Positions 1 through 8,960 of a DNA stretch of 15,248 nt are shown piece by piece (positions within the stretch are counted from its first letter, which is position 1; each line of letters begins with the position of its first letter). Both the position numbers and the translations under genes were made by a program. This DNA is from Acidobacteriota bacterium (GTDB lineage: Bacteria; Acidobacteriota; Blastocatellia; Pyrinomonadales; Pyrinomonadaceae), in NCBI GenBank assembly GCA_016703965.1, contig JADJBB010000014.1:1-15248 (forward strand), given 5' to 3'. The notes under the pieces are model-generated. The model was not told the DNA's origin and searched no databases. It worked only from the letters and a program-made list of their open reading frames with translations.

Positions 1-318
1 TCTATTGACGACTTCTCGATCAACGAATACGGCGATCCGAAAGACGACAAACTAATGAAAGAACTTGACGATCTTTCTCCATTAAACAACGTAGATCGTT
101 GGAGCAGTGCTCCGTTATTTATGACTAGGGGAAAGCTGGATTCAAGAAATCCCGAGAAAAACGTTCTCGACCTCAAGTCCCAACTACAGAAAAAGGGGAA
201 CGAAGTTTGGTTCATATATGCAAAAGAAGCAGGACACGGCGTGGCCGGTCGTTATGTAACTACAGCGATGTATGAGTTTTTGAGGCAACAACTAAACAAA
301 AAAGGAGAAAACAAATGA
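1..318 (+). CDS. S9 (prolyl oligopeptidase-type) serine peptidase, C-terminal end, partial
   Basis: The frame is open from base 1, so the start lies outside the window; about 105 residues are visible. The pattern YGDP at the start, then SPLNNVDRW, then APLFMTRGKLDSRNP, then KEAGHG matches the end of the alpha/beta-hydrolase catalytic domain of S9 peptidases. The Asp in GKLDSRNP (139-141) fits the catalytic-acid position and the His in AGHG (235-237) fits the catalytic His. The nucleophile Ser would be upstream and is not visible. The C-terminal helix YEFLRQQLNKK is typical of the family. These enzymes cleave peptides or act as acyl-peptide hydrolases, often exported. The stop overlaps the next start as ATGA (315-318), which suggests translational coupling. 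Family assignment is good; exact substrate class is unknown. Confidence 0.82.
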   Translation, partial: SIDDFSINEYGDPKDDKLMKELDDLSPLNNVDRWSSAPLFMTRGKLDSRNPEKNVLDLKSQLQKKGNEVWFIYAKEAGHGVAGRYVTTAMYEFLRQQLNKKGENK

Positions 319-563
319 AGAAAATAAAATCACTTGGCTTAATGCTGGTGCTTTCGATATGTCTGGTCGGCAACATCTTTGCGACGGGACCGCTTATAGC
401 GGGTACTGCTGGGGCCGCTCCGGGAGTCCTCACGTTCGTCTTGGAACAGGTCCTATCGGCATTCGGCGGTGAAAGCTGCCCCTTCCGAATATGCCAAAAC
501 TGTCGTCCGAATACTGAGGGCGGTGATAACGGCAACGGTGACTGCCGCCCTCGAGATAACTAA
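315..563 (+). CDS. Small exported cysteine-containing protein, function unknown
   Basis: This is an 82-residue protein. The first 23 residues (MKKIK, then a hydrophobic core, then GNIFA) look like a Sec signal peptide with likely cleavage after Ala23. Cys16 sits in LSIC, which is a poor lipobox, so a lipoprotein is unlikely. The mature part has a Gly/Ala-rich hydrophobic or amphipathic stretch (about 25-50), then a tail with Cys55, Cys60, Cys63 and Cys77 and a Gly/Asn/Asp-rich end. The CPFRICQNC spacing could hold disulfides or a metal. AAAGGAG at 301-307 is a good Shine-Dalgarno site. The start overlaps the S9 peptidase stop (ATGA) and the stop directly abuts the next ATG, so the three genes look like one transcription unit. 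I do not recognise the family. Confidence 0.62.
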   Translation: MKKIKSLGLMLVLSICLVGNIFATGPLIAGTAGAAPGVLTFVLEQVLSAFGGESCPFRICQNCRPNTEGGDNGNGDCRPRDN

Positions 564-3146
564 ATGAACCAGAGCTTTTCGAAAGGGTGTTTAATTGGAT
601 TAGCATTAGCAAGCCGGTCAATATTCACCGGCTTGCTACTTTTACTTCTTGCGGCCGTTGGAATCCAAGGTCAATCAAATGCCCTTTCGCCTTTACGAAT
701 TTTCTTCAACAACGGACAATTCGACGAGGTTGTGAGCCAAGCCCCTGAAGCTCTTCTGAAAGCACGCAAGACCGGAGCAGTGGCCACCTCTTCCGAAATT
801 AACGTTTTTTATGCTCTGGCCCTGATGCGGCTGGAGAGGTATGAAGTGGCGGCGACGGTTCTCGAAGAAGCCTTGGCAGACGCTGAAATCTCAAGACAGC
901 CTCGAAGAATTGCGGCAGCGTATCTGGCTAGGGCCACGCATTTCCGTACCCAGCGGGACTTTCCATCTGCGATAAAGTCCGCCCGCAGCGCGATCGTAGC
1001 TGCTCCTTCAGATCCGCAAATCAAGGTCGAATATCATCTCGCCATCGGCCGGATAATGTACTCGTCCGGGTACGACGTGGCTGCGATCATCTGGCTTGAA
1101 AAAGCCGAGAAACTGGCTAACGGCCTTCCTATATCCGCGCACCTCGATGTCCTTGGACATCTAAGCCTCGCGTGGGCATCCAAATTCAATTATGCAAGAG
1201 CGATAGAGTACGGAGAAAGACTGGTCAAGATCAGCGAGAAAACCGAATTCAAATTCCGTCACCGCCTCGCACTCTACGAGTTCGGAGGGCTTCTAAGTGC
1301 GGCGGCTCAGGCGCGAAGAGCAAAGCAAATGCGTGAAACGGGCCTGAGACTTGCCTTAGCAGCGAACGACGAATATCAGAGCTCTCTATTTCTCACTCCG
1401 CTTATACTCACTTCCCTATACGACGGTGACCTAAAGAGCGCCGAGAAACATCTCATTACACTTGACCGCGTCGATCGGAAAAAGAGATTTCAATTTGAAT
1501 CGATCCTGGGAAAAGCGGTTATCGCCGGCCTACAAGGACGAACTGAGGTGTCCGAGCAATGTTTCAAGGAACTCGAATCGCTGAAGGCTCATTCCGAGTA
1601 TATCGTTCCGCACTGGAAGGCAATCCTCGCCGAAAGAAGAAAAGACTGGGCCGGATTGATCAAGCAAATGAAGGTCCTAGAGAAGATCACTGAGGAAGGT
1701 AACTTTCGTGAGGATCTGCCGGGCGTATATTTTAGTCTGGCCAAGGGATACTGGCAATTAAAGGAACAGCAATTGGCCATTGAGTACGCAAGGCGCTCAG
1801 CAGCGATCATCGAAAGTGATCGACCGACAGAAGACACCCTGTTGTCGTTGTCGATGCTGGAGACGTACCATTCCGTTTACAGGTTGATGGCAGAAATTGA
1901 AGATAGCGGAAACAACGCAACTGCCGCTTTAGAACTTGCCGATTACTCAAAGGCTCGTGTACTTCGTGATCGCATCGAGAATTCGGCCCTTCGGCGTAAA
2001 GCCGATCTAGATATCGAGACCCGCAAACTTGTGGAGAATCTCTCAACTCAATTAGTTGATGGCGGGAACGCGCGCGAGGAATTGGCGGGTATTGAGAAAT
2101 CCGTAGCTCTCTCTTTACCTCAAACCGAAACTAAACGAAAAGTCGATCGGGATTTGCTCAACAATAAAAATCTACTTCATGACACCGCGATTGTCTCATA
2201 CTTTTTCAATCCCGGTGGCCAGTTGCGAGCGTATGTAATCGAGGACCGAAAACCAGTCCGCTCGGTCGAATTGTCGCTTTCAGAGAGGGAGGCTGGTCTG
2301 ATTGCACAATCCATCCGAACAAAGATTCGCGATAGGATCTTCTTCAAGAACGACGGAAAAGAAATCTATGACAAGCTACTTGCTCCATTGTCGCTGAAGG
2401 CGAACCATATCGTGATCGTACCGGACAAAGGCTTGTGGAAGATTCCGTTCCATGCATTAAGCCCTGATGGTGAATCTTATCTGATCGAAGATCGAACCGT
2501 AACCTACTCTCCGTCTGTATCAATGCTTCTGAACGAACTCCGGCAGCCGGCTCCAATCCGAAAAACCGTTCAGGTTTTTGCTAATGATTCATTTCAAGAC
2601 CGTTATTTGGCGTACGTTAATCGCGAAGCTGCAAAAATCGCAGGCATTTTTGGATCGAAGCCTTTTATTGGTGCGACACGAATGCAGTTCCTTGGCTCTG
2701 CCGGTGACTCCGACATTTTACACTTCTCGATGCACGCACAACTCAACCCGGATGAACCGCTGGAGTCTTTTTTGGCGTTTAAGGCGAACGGCAAGGATCC
2801 GGGGCGTATCACCGTGCAAGACCTTCTAAGCATTCGTCTCAAAAAGCAGAACCTCACGTTTCTCGCCTCGTGCGAAACGAGCAATGTGCTTAATGGTGAA
2901 GGACTCGTAAGTATCGCATGGGCGCTCCTGGGGTCAGGAAGTTCGTCGGTGATATCCGCACAGTGGGAGGCGAATGACCGGTCAACTGAGCTGTTTACCC
3001 AGAAATTCTACGAGCATTATCGTGAGGGGAGTTCGACAGCGAAGGCTTTACAGGCTGCATCTTTATCAATGATCCAAAACAAATCAGCTGGATCGCACGA
3101 GCCTTATTTCTGGGCGGCTTTCTTTCTTCTAGGCGACTATCGCTAA
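564..3146 (+). CDS. Exported TPR-CHAT domain protein (caspase-like Cys protease fold)
   Basis: This is an intact 860-residue frame. The N-terminus has an extended signal peptide (LLLLLLAAVGIQGQSNA near residues 24-40). Residues about 50-480 are alpha-helical with TPR-like repeats (FYALALMRLERYEVAATVLEEA is one). The CHAT domain spans about 530-860. The catalytic dyad is visible: His724 in HFSMHA (2733-2735) and Cys770 in LASCETS (2871-2873), followed by NGEGLVSIAWALLGSG, ISAQW and the terminal EPYFWAAFFLLGDYR typical of CHAT domains. CHAT proteins are separase/caspase-like peptidases or scaffolds, and the TPR part probably binds a partner. The signal peptide argues for an extracytoplasmic site, unlike cytosolic CHAT effectors of defence systems. 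The ATG directly follows the upstream stop with no clear Shine-Dalgarno site, so coupling is likely. The substrate is unknown; the coupled small protein is one candidate. Confidence 0.9.
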   Translation: MNQSFSKGCLIGLALASRSIFTGLLLLLLAAVGIQGQSNALSPLRIFFNNGQFDEVVSQAPEALLKARKTGAVATSSEINVFYALALMRLERYEVAATVLEEALADAEISRQPRRIAAAYLARATHFRTQRDFPSAIKSARSAIVAAPSDPQIKVEYHLAIGRIMYSSGYDVAAIIWLEKAEKLANGLPISAHLDVLGHLSLAWASKFNYARAIEYGERLVKISEKTEFKFRHRLALYEFGGLLSAAAQARRAKQMRETGLRLALAANDEYQSSLFLTPLILTSLYDGDLKSAEKHLITLDRVDRKKRFQFESILGKAVIAGLQGRTEVSEQCFKELESLKAHSEYIVPHWKAILAERRKDWAGLIKQMKVLEKITEEGNFREDLPGVYFSLAKGYWQLKEQQLAIEYARRSAAIIESDRPTEDTLLSLSMLETYHSVYRLMAEIEDSGNNATAALELADYSKARVLRDRIENSALRRKADLDIETRKLVENLSTQLVDGGNAREELAGIEKSVALSLPQTETKRKVDRDLLNNKNLLHDTAIVSYFFNPGGQLRAYVIEDRKPVRSVELSLSEREAGLIAQSIRTKIRDRIFFKNDGKEIYDKLLAPLSLKANHIVIVPDKGLWKIPFHALSPDGESYLIEDRTVTYSPSVSMLLNELRQPAPIRKTVQVFANDSFQDRYLAYVNREAAKIAGIFGSKPFIGATRMQFLGSAGDSDILHFSMHAQLNPDEPLESFLAFKANGKDPGRITVQDLLSIRLKKQNLTFLASCETSNVLNGEGLVSIAWALLGSGSSSVISAQWEANDRSTELFTQKFYEHYREGSSTAKALQAASLSMIQNKSAGSHEPYFWAAFFLLGDYR
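607..650 (+). terminator. Terminator-like hairpin inside the CHAT signal-peptide coding region
   Basis: A perfect 12-bp inverted repeat, TAGCAAGCCGGT (607-618) and ACCGGCTTGCTA (627-638), with an 8-nt loop is followed by the T-rich run CTTTTACTTCTT. It has the form of an intrinsic terminator but lies about 15-25 codons into the CHAT gene. It could terminate or attenuate transcripts of the two upstream genes. The T tract is interrupted, so efficiency is uncertain and function is inferred. Confidence 0.4.
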
Positions 3147-3159
3147 CGGTGTGACGCAG

Positions 3160-3472
3160 GCAAAACCATTACCGGCGAAGAGTTGACCGGTATTCTGGGG
3201 CAATTTTGGGCACGGAGACTTCGTCGGTAATCTTGTCGCAGTGGACCTCAAGTGATAAGTCAACGCAATTGATTGCTACGGCATTTTATTCAGAGTATCT
3301 CAGCGGACACTCAAGCGCTCAGGCGCATCAGAAAGCGGCCGTTTCGGTGACACAGAATAAATCATCAGGCGTTCATCAACCCTTCCACTGGGCATCGTCT
3401 AGTTTCTGGTTGTTTCTAATTGTTTCCGATAGTTCACTCCAGACGCCTCCCATCTTTTTGAAAGATTTCTGA
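3160..3472 (+). pseudogene. Decayed partial copy of a CHAT-domain 3' end
   Basis: Downstream of the intact CHAT gene a second stretch encodes ITGEELTGI in one frame and then, after a frame change near 3195-3206, GTETSSVILSQWTSSDKST, later SVTQNKSSGVHQPFHWAS. It aligns with the last ~90 residues of the upstream CHAT protein (SSSVISAQWEANDRST, MIQNKSAGSHEPYFWAA). The His and Cys catalytic segments and all TPRs are missing, and the end runs on past the usual GDYR terminus. It is therefore a truncated, frameshifted remnant of a diverged paralogue, left by tandem duplication and deletion or by C-terminal exchange. An 88-codon frame starting at 3206 remains open but begins mid-domain and is not taken as a functional gene. 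Confidence 0.72.
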
Positions 3473-3535
3473 CCTTCGGACAACGACCTGCTCGGTATTG
3501 GAACATCTAGGCACAACACCTAGCGACATCTTCCG

Positions 3536-3564
3536 TTGTTTAACTTGTTTGTTTGCATTACTAT
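3536..3564 (+). promoter_or_regulatory. Candidate sigma70-type promoter of the defence island
   Basis: TTGTTT (3536-3541) and TACTAT (3559-3564) are separated by exactly 17 bases in the only sizeable intergenic gap before the island. The predicted transcription start is near 3571, about 40 bases before the helicase ATG. No Shine-Dalgarno site is visible before that ATG. A short inverted repeat CTAGG/CCTAG (3507-3523) lies just upstream. The 3473-3611 gap holds nothing else I can name. Confidence 0.5.
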
Positions 3565-3611
3565 AGCAAATAAACTCGGATCGCCTAAATCGTCATTCAA
3601 AAAACTCGCAC

Positions 3612-6600
3612 ATGGAAATTATTGATAATATTAATCAACTTCTCGGTGAAAACCTCAGGCAAACGATCAAACCGAGATCAAAGTTGAAAATTGCGGCGTC
3701 GTGCTTCTCGATATACGCCTTTGAAGCGTTAAGAAAGGAACTTGAAAGAGTTGAATCGGTGGAATTTGTCTTTACGTCCCCAACTTTTGTTCCTGATGAG
3801 GTCACTGACAAGATCAGAAAAGAGCGACGAGAATTTCACATTCCTAAACTTGAACGAGAACGCGACTTCTATGGCAGCGAGTTTGAAATTCTTCTTAAAA
3901 ACAAACTAACTCAGCGGGCGATTGCCAAAGAATGCGCTGATTGGATGTGTCGAAAAGCTAAATTTCGGTCAAATCGCAGCAAAGCCGCAATGCAGCAGTT
4001 CGCGTGTGTCGTAGACGGCGAATCTGAAGCTGTTTATATGCCATTTCACGGATTCCGGCGGTCGATCTCGGTTACGAGCAAGGTAACGCGGTATCGAACA
4101 TCGTGAATAAATTTGATGAGTCTTTGTACACGAATACCTATCTGAATCTCTTTGACCAGATATGGAACGACACGGACAAACTCGAAGACGTCACCTCTAG
4201 ACTTCGCGAACATATCGCCTCGGTCTATAAGGAAAACTCGCCGGAACGAATCTATTTCCTGATGCTTTTTAATATCTTCAATGAGTTTCTTGAAGATTTG
4301 AACGAAGATGTTTTGCCAAACGATCTGACGGGTTATCAGGACAGCTTGGTTTGGAACAAGTTATTTAATTTCCAAAAAGATGCGGCGACCGGGATCATAA
4401 ACAAGCTCGAAACCTTTAGCGGCTGTATCTTGGCAGACAGCGTTGGCCTTGGTAAAACGTTCTCGGCCCTCGCTGTTGTCAAATACTACGAGCTTCGCAA
4501 TCGATCCGTATTGGTTCTATGCCCAAAAAAACTCGCGGAAAACTGGACGAATTATAAAGGCAATTTAACGACCAACATTTTTGCCAAAGATCGGTTCAAT
4601 TACGATGTGCTTTGCCATACGGATTTACAACGTACTAGCGGCTATTCGCTGGGCTTGCCGTTAAACAAGATCAATTGGGGAAACTACGATCTAGTCGTCA
4701 TTGATGAGTCGCACAATTTTCGGACAAACGAAGCATTTAAGGAGCGAGAAACTCGGTACCAAAAATTGATGAACTCGGTTATCAAACAGGGTGTCAAGAC
4801 CAAGGTTCTCATGCTGTCGGCGACCCCGGTGAATAATAGGTTTGCTGACCTGCGTAATCAGCTTGCTTTGGCTTACGAAGGCGAATCCGAGAACCTTAGC
4901 CGAAATCTGAAAACGGAACGGAGTGTCGAAGAAATATTTCGCCGTGCCCAGTCGGCGTTCAACGTCTGGTCAAAACTTCCGCCTGAGGAACGAACCCTGA
5001 GGCGATAATGAAATCACTGGATTTCGATTTTTTTGAACTGCTCGACAGCGTAACCATCGCCCGGTCGCGTAAGCACATTGAGAAATATTACGATACCAGC
5101 GACATCGGCAACTTTCCCGAACGCCGTCATCCCATCTCACATCACTGTCCTTTAACCAGTCGGGATGATGTGATCGGTTTCAACGAAATATTTGGTCAGC
5201 TTACCCTGATGAAACTCGCGGTGTATGCTCCGATTCTTTACATTCTCGATAGTCGACTCGCCAAATACGAGGCGATGTACGACACCGAAGTCCACGAGGG
5301 AAAGAGCAAATTTAGACAAGCCGATCGGGAAAAGAGCCTTCAGGCCCTGATGACCATCAATCTGCTAAAACGGCTCGAAAGCTCGGTCGAGGCTTTTCGT
5401 TTGACTTTGAAAAAGTTAAAAGCCAACCATCTTCGGACGCTTGGTCAAATCGAGGCCTTTCAACAAGGCGGCAAAGACTTGAACATCACTGATGTCTCGC
5501 TGGCTTACGAAGATGCCGAACCCGAAGATGACGATTTCCCGGACCCGTACGACGAAGAAATGCAGATCGGCGGCAAAGTGCAAATCAGTCTTTCCGATAT
5601 GGATCTTCCGCGTTGGGAGCATGACCTAAAAGCGGACCTCGACGTAATCGAATATCTGATCGAGGAAATGGAAAGTCTCGCCCGCTGACGATTCAAAACT
5701 CCAGCATCTGAAAGTCGAACTTGAGAGTAAACTTACCTCGCCGATCAATCCGGGAAACAAAAAGGTTCTGCTTTTTACCGCCTTTGCGGATACGGCAAAT
5801 TATCTATACGAGCATATTGCGAGTCATTTTCTCGTAAAGCACGGCCTACACACCGCAAAGGTTACTGGCGGCGATAGCCCAAAATCCACGCTCGAAAAAC
5901 ATTATGATTTCCAGTCAATCCTGACGCTCTTTTCTCCGCGATCAAAAGAGAAAGCCGCTGTCTTACCCGGTGAACCGCGAGAGATTGATTTTCTCATCGG
6001 CACTGATTGTATTTCGGAGGGGCAAAATCTTCAGGACTGCGATTACCTAATCAATTACGACATACATTGGAACCCGGTGCGGATCATTCAGCGCTTCGGG
6101 CGCATTGACCGTATCGGTTCGCAGAATGAGAGTATCCAGCTGGTAAATTACTGGCCTGATATTACGCTGGATGAATATATCAACCTCAAAGAGCGGGTTG
6201 AAAACCGGATGGTCATTGCGGACGTGACGGCAACCGGTGACGACAATCCGTTGAGCGCCAAAGCAAATGATCTTTCGTATCGAAAGGAACAGCTTCGGCG
6301 ACTTCAGGAAGAGGTCATCGAAATGGAGGATCTCAAAACTGGGGTTTCCATTACAGATCTTGGCCTGAATGATTTCCGCATGGATTTGCTGAATTACGTC
6401 AAGGTCAACACCGACCTTGGCGGTTTGCCAAATGGACTGCATGCGGTCGTTCCGCCAAATGAAAACGGATTAAACCCCGGTGTCATTTTCGCTCTTCGCA
6501 ATCGAAATCAGGGTGTTCGGGTGGCCCTTCATAATCGCCTGCATCCGTATTATCTGGTCTATGTCGGAAACGATGGCGAAGTGATAACCGACCACACGGA

Positions 6601-6883
6601 AGTTAAACGCCTTCTCGATATGGTTCGCAATGCGTGCTCAGGCAAAAAGGAACCGATTGCGGACGTTTGTAAGATATTCAATCAGGCAACCGACGATGGG
6701 CGCAATATGGAGCCATATTCCGAGTTGCTGGGCAAGGCCATCAACTCCATCATCGATATAAAAGAAGATAGCGATCTCGATAGCTTGTTCAGTGTAGGGA
6801 AAACGACGGCTCTCGTCGAAACCGCTTCTGGTCTTGACGATTTTGAACTTATCGCGTTTGTCGTCGTTCAAAAGGAAGGATGA
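3612..6883 (+). CDS. SNF2/DEAD-family helicase with N-terminal PLD-like domain (3 frameshifts)
   Basis: The gene reads as one protein of about 1,090 residues across three one-base frame changes. Residues 1-150 (MEIIDNINQLLGENL, CFSIYAFEALRKEL, KECADWMCRKAKFRSN) match the N-terminal module of phospholipase D-like helicases; no HxK catalytic motif is visible, so it may only bind. Helicase motifs follow: I, DSVGLGKT (4436-4459); II, DESH (4703-4714); III, LSATPVNNRF; V, GTDCISEGQNLQD; VI, QRFGRIDRIGS (6089-6121). The breaks are at about 4052-4057 (deletion; next frame AVDLGYEQGN), 4994-4997 (one C lost from a run) and 5680-5684 (one extra C). The segment 5684-6076 has no Met but is fully open and carries motifs IV-V. 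The family moves along double-stranded DNA by ATP hydrolysis. Its place before DUF4391, Mod and Res suggests it serves the type III modification-restriction enzyme. Confidence 0.85.
6871..6880 (+). promoter_or_regulatory. Ribosome binding site fixing the DUF4391 start
   Basis: AAAGGAAGGA is purine-rich and ends 7 bases before the ATG at 6888, overlapping the end of the helicase gene. It supports the 6888 start over an in-frame ATG at 6834, and is the clearest Shine-Dalgarno site in the island. Confidence 0.6.
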
Positions 6884-6887
6884 TGCG

Positions 6888-7553
6888 ATGTTATTCTCAT
6901 ATCCCCAACAATCAGAATTCGGACGCATTGTCCCGAAGAGTAAAATCTACGAACACGCACGGCCTTCAGCGGCGTTGCGTGATAAATTTGTAAAGCAGAT
7001 AGACAAGATAGTCTGGCAATACAAGCTGTCGCCCGAAACGGTCAATCTCCGAGCAAAAAAGGATGTTCCCGAGATCGAGATTTTCTCGATTACGCTAAGA
7101 ACCCCGGAGGTTCGGGAAGAGGTCTTACGTTGCATCGATACGGCAATACCATTCCCGATCGTCTATGAGCTAATTTTTGAGGGGCAGATTAAAACAAAGG
7201 CTGCTTTCAAACGTCCAAGCGAGGGTGACTCGAATAAATGGGTTACGGACATTTATTTTGAAAGCGGTTGGCAAAAGGAAAGTGCTCGACGAGAGGTTTT
7301 ACCCGTCGCTCTGGATCTCAGCCTTTTATACGAACAGATGCTTCGTCGGTTGATGCCGGTTTCGAGAAAGGCTGGCGAGGATATAAGGGCACAGGTGCAA
7401 CGGCTTTCTGAAATTCGGAGTAAAGAAAATGAGGCTGCGAAGATAGAAGCTCGAATGCAGAAGGAAAAGCAGTTCAATCGCAAGGTCGAGTTAAATAGCA
7501 TCCTGCGAGAACTTCGAACGGCTATAGACAAACTGGAACGATATGCTGACTAA
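6888..7553 (+). CDS. DUF4391 domain protein
   Basis: This 221-residue protein is intact in one frame. Family features I recognise are the start MLFSYPQQSEFGRIVPKSKIYEHA, with KIVWQYKLSPETVNL, PEIEIFSITL, VLRCIDTAIPFPIVYEL, AAFKRPSE and the LPVALDLSLLYEQMLR block. The last ~55 residues (QRLSEIRSKENEA to LRTAIDKLERYAD) are charged and helical, probably a coiled coil. The start at 6888 is preferred because the family begins MLF and an RBS precedes it; the frame is open further upstream but that part overlaps the helicase. The biochemical role of DUF4391 is unknown. From memory it travels with this helicase type and with Mod/Res, so an adaptor role in that complex is plausible. The stop overlaps the next gene by 11 bases, which indicates coupling. 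It is the only gene wholly inside the island without an apparent frameshift. Confidence 0.87.
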   Translation: MLFSYPQQSEFGRIVPKSKIYEHARPSAALRDKFVKQIDKIVWQYKLSPETVNLRAKKDVPEIEIFSITLRTPEVREEVLRCIDTAIPFPIVYELIFEGQIKTKAAFKRPSEGDSNKWVTDIYFESGWQKESARREVLPVALDLSLLYEQMLRRLMPVSRKAGEDIRAQVQRLSEIRSKENEAAKIEARMQKEKQFNRKVELNSILRELRTAIDKLERYAD

Positions 7554-8957
7554 ATCTGATTTTCAGAGATTCCTGACTTGCAAGAATGAGTACTGGCTTG
7601 ACCACCATTTTCCTGAGGAGAAAAGTGAGCCGTCGCTCGATTATCAACTCCGCCGGGAAGCTGGTTATGAGGTTGAGGGTTTAGCTACGACTCTGGCCGG
7701 CTTCAAAGACCGCAATGATGTTACCGTCGACTTTGGTACGGAATTTCAGACCGACACCTTATACGCCAAGGCCGACATCGTACTTACCGATAAAGTTACC
7801 GAGGAGATTGAGATATATGAGGTCAAGTCTGGGACAAAGGCCAAAGAAGAGTATCAGATAGATCTGACTTTCCAGTGCATTGTGGCTGAAAAGGCTGGTT
7901 TTAACCTCAGAAAAGGTCACCTTATTTTTCTCGACAACTCATATGTATTCAATGGTGAGTTGGATGTTCAAAGCCTATTAACTAGCTCCGACGAGACTGA
8001 GTTCGTAAGCCAGAATAAAGGCTCCATAGAGCAGCAGATCGAGATCGCTACCGCAGCCTTGGACGAAACAGAGCCAGCCGCGAGTCTCATCGGATACTGC
8101 AAAGCCAATAAGCTAGGTTGCCGGTTCATTTTGAGGCATTATCCAGACATTCCCGAATACAACGTCTCCAATCTCTTCAATGCTGGTTCGAAGAAACTTA
8201 ACACACTCCTAACAGATAGCATATTAAATCTCACTGACATACCAACTGACTTTGCCTTGACCGATCGTGAGGCGGCGATAGTTGCAGTCGAGCGTTCCGG
8301 ACAGCCATATATCGATAAGGAAACTATCAAAGGCGAGATCGACGGTCTCACGTTTCCGTTAAATTTTCTTGACTACGAGAGCTTCAATCCCGCGGTGCCG
8401 AAGTTTAAGAGCACTCGACCTTACCAGCAAATGGTGTTTCAGTATTCCCTCCACACAATCGATGAGCCGGGAGCCGAAACAAGGCATTCATATCATCTAT
8501 CGAGAAATGATGGGCGCCATCCTACAGAGGAGATTGTCGAGCGTCTTCACGAAGATCTTAATGGACGAACTGGCACCATTATTATTTGGAGCGAAGGCTT
8601 TGAAAAAACACGCAATACAGAAATGGGTGAGATGTTTCCCGACTATGCTCCGTTTCTAGAAAAGCTTAATGAGAATGTTTACGACCTTCGAAAGGTATTC
8701 TCGCGACGTCTATATATGCGCACCCTCGCTTTCGCGGTCGGGACTCGATAAAAAAGGTGCTTCCCGTGATTACAGACCTTTCGTACGAAGGAATGGATAT
8801 TGCTGATGGCCTGACGGCCTCTATTAAGTGGTATCACGCGGCGACCGGTCGCGGAACGCAGGAAGAGCGAGACAAAACCTTTCGGGACCTTGAGACTTAC
8901 TGCCATCGCGATACGCTTGCGATGGTCGAGATATACAATCACCTGTTGACGACCTGA
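7543..8957 (+). CDS. DUF2779 protein: Cas4-like PD-(D/E)XK plus DEDD-like nuclease (1 frameshift)
   Basis: The protein has about 471 residues. The N-terminal half resembles RecB/Cas4-type PD-(D/E)XK nucleases: LTKSDFQRFLTCKNEYWL at the start, then Asp78 in AKADIVL (7774-7776), Glu93 and Lys95 in YEVKSGT (7819-7827), and a following Q in YQIDLTFQ. The C-terminal half is DUF2779: NFLDYESFNPAVP (Asp277 and Glu279, like the first acidic motif of DEDD exonucleases), RPYQQMVFQYSLH, IIIWSEGFEKTR, and the closing YCHRDTLAMVEIY with a late acidic residue. A one-base deletion near 8719-8721 shifts the frame: before it VFSRRLYM, after it HPRFRGRDSIKKVLPVITDL. Both nuclease motifs lie before the break. 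The gene overlaps DUF4391 by 11 bases and ends 3 bases before mod, so it is embedded in the operon. A DNA-end-processing role is inferred. Confidence 0.83.
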
Positions 8958-8960
8958 CTT

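Noticed and set aside
260..535. Reverse-strand open frames here and throughout the window
   Set aside because: They lie opposite well-supported genes, have no family-like motifs and no start signals; they are shadows of the coding strand.
3206..3472. An independent 88-residue gene
   Set aside because: It begins inside a CHAT domain, its preceding part is in another frame, and the catalytic residues are absent; it is a remnant.
3507..3523. CTAGG/CCTAG inverted repeat as an operator or terminator
   Set aside because: Only five paired bases and no T tract; kept only as a low-interest note.
4103..5688. Separate short helicase genes starting at 4103 and 5008
   Set aside because: The pieces join into one helicase with ordered motifs, and the apparent starts (GTG at 4103, ATG at 5008) fall in the middle of conserved blocks.
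6834..6887. Upstream ATG at 6834 for the DUF4391 gene
   Set aside because: The extra 18 residues overlap the helicase end, have no ribosome binding site, and the family begins MLFSYP at 6888, which has a good site.
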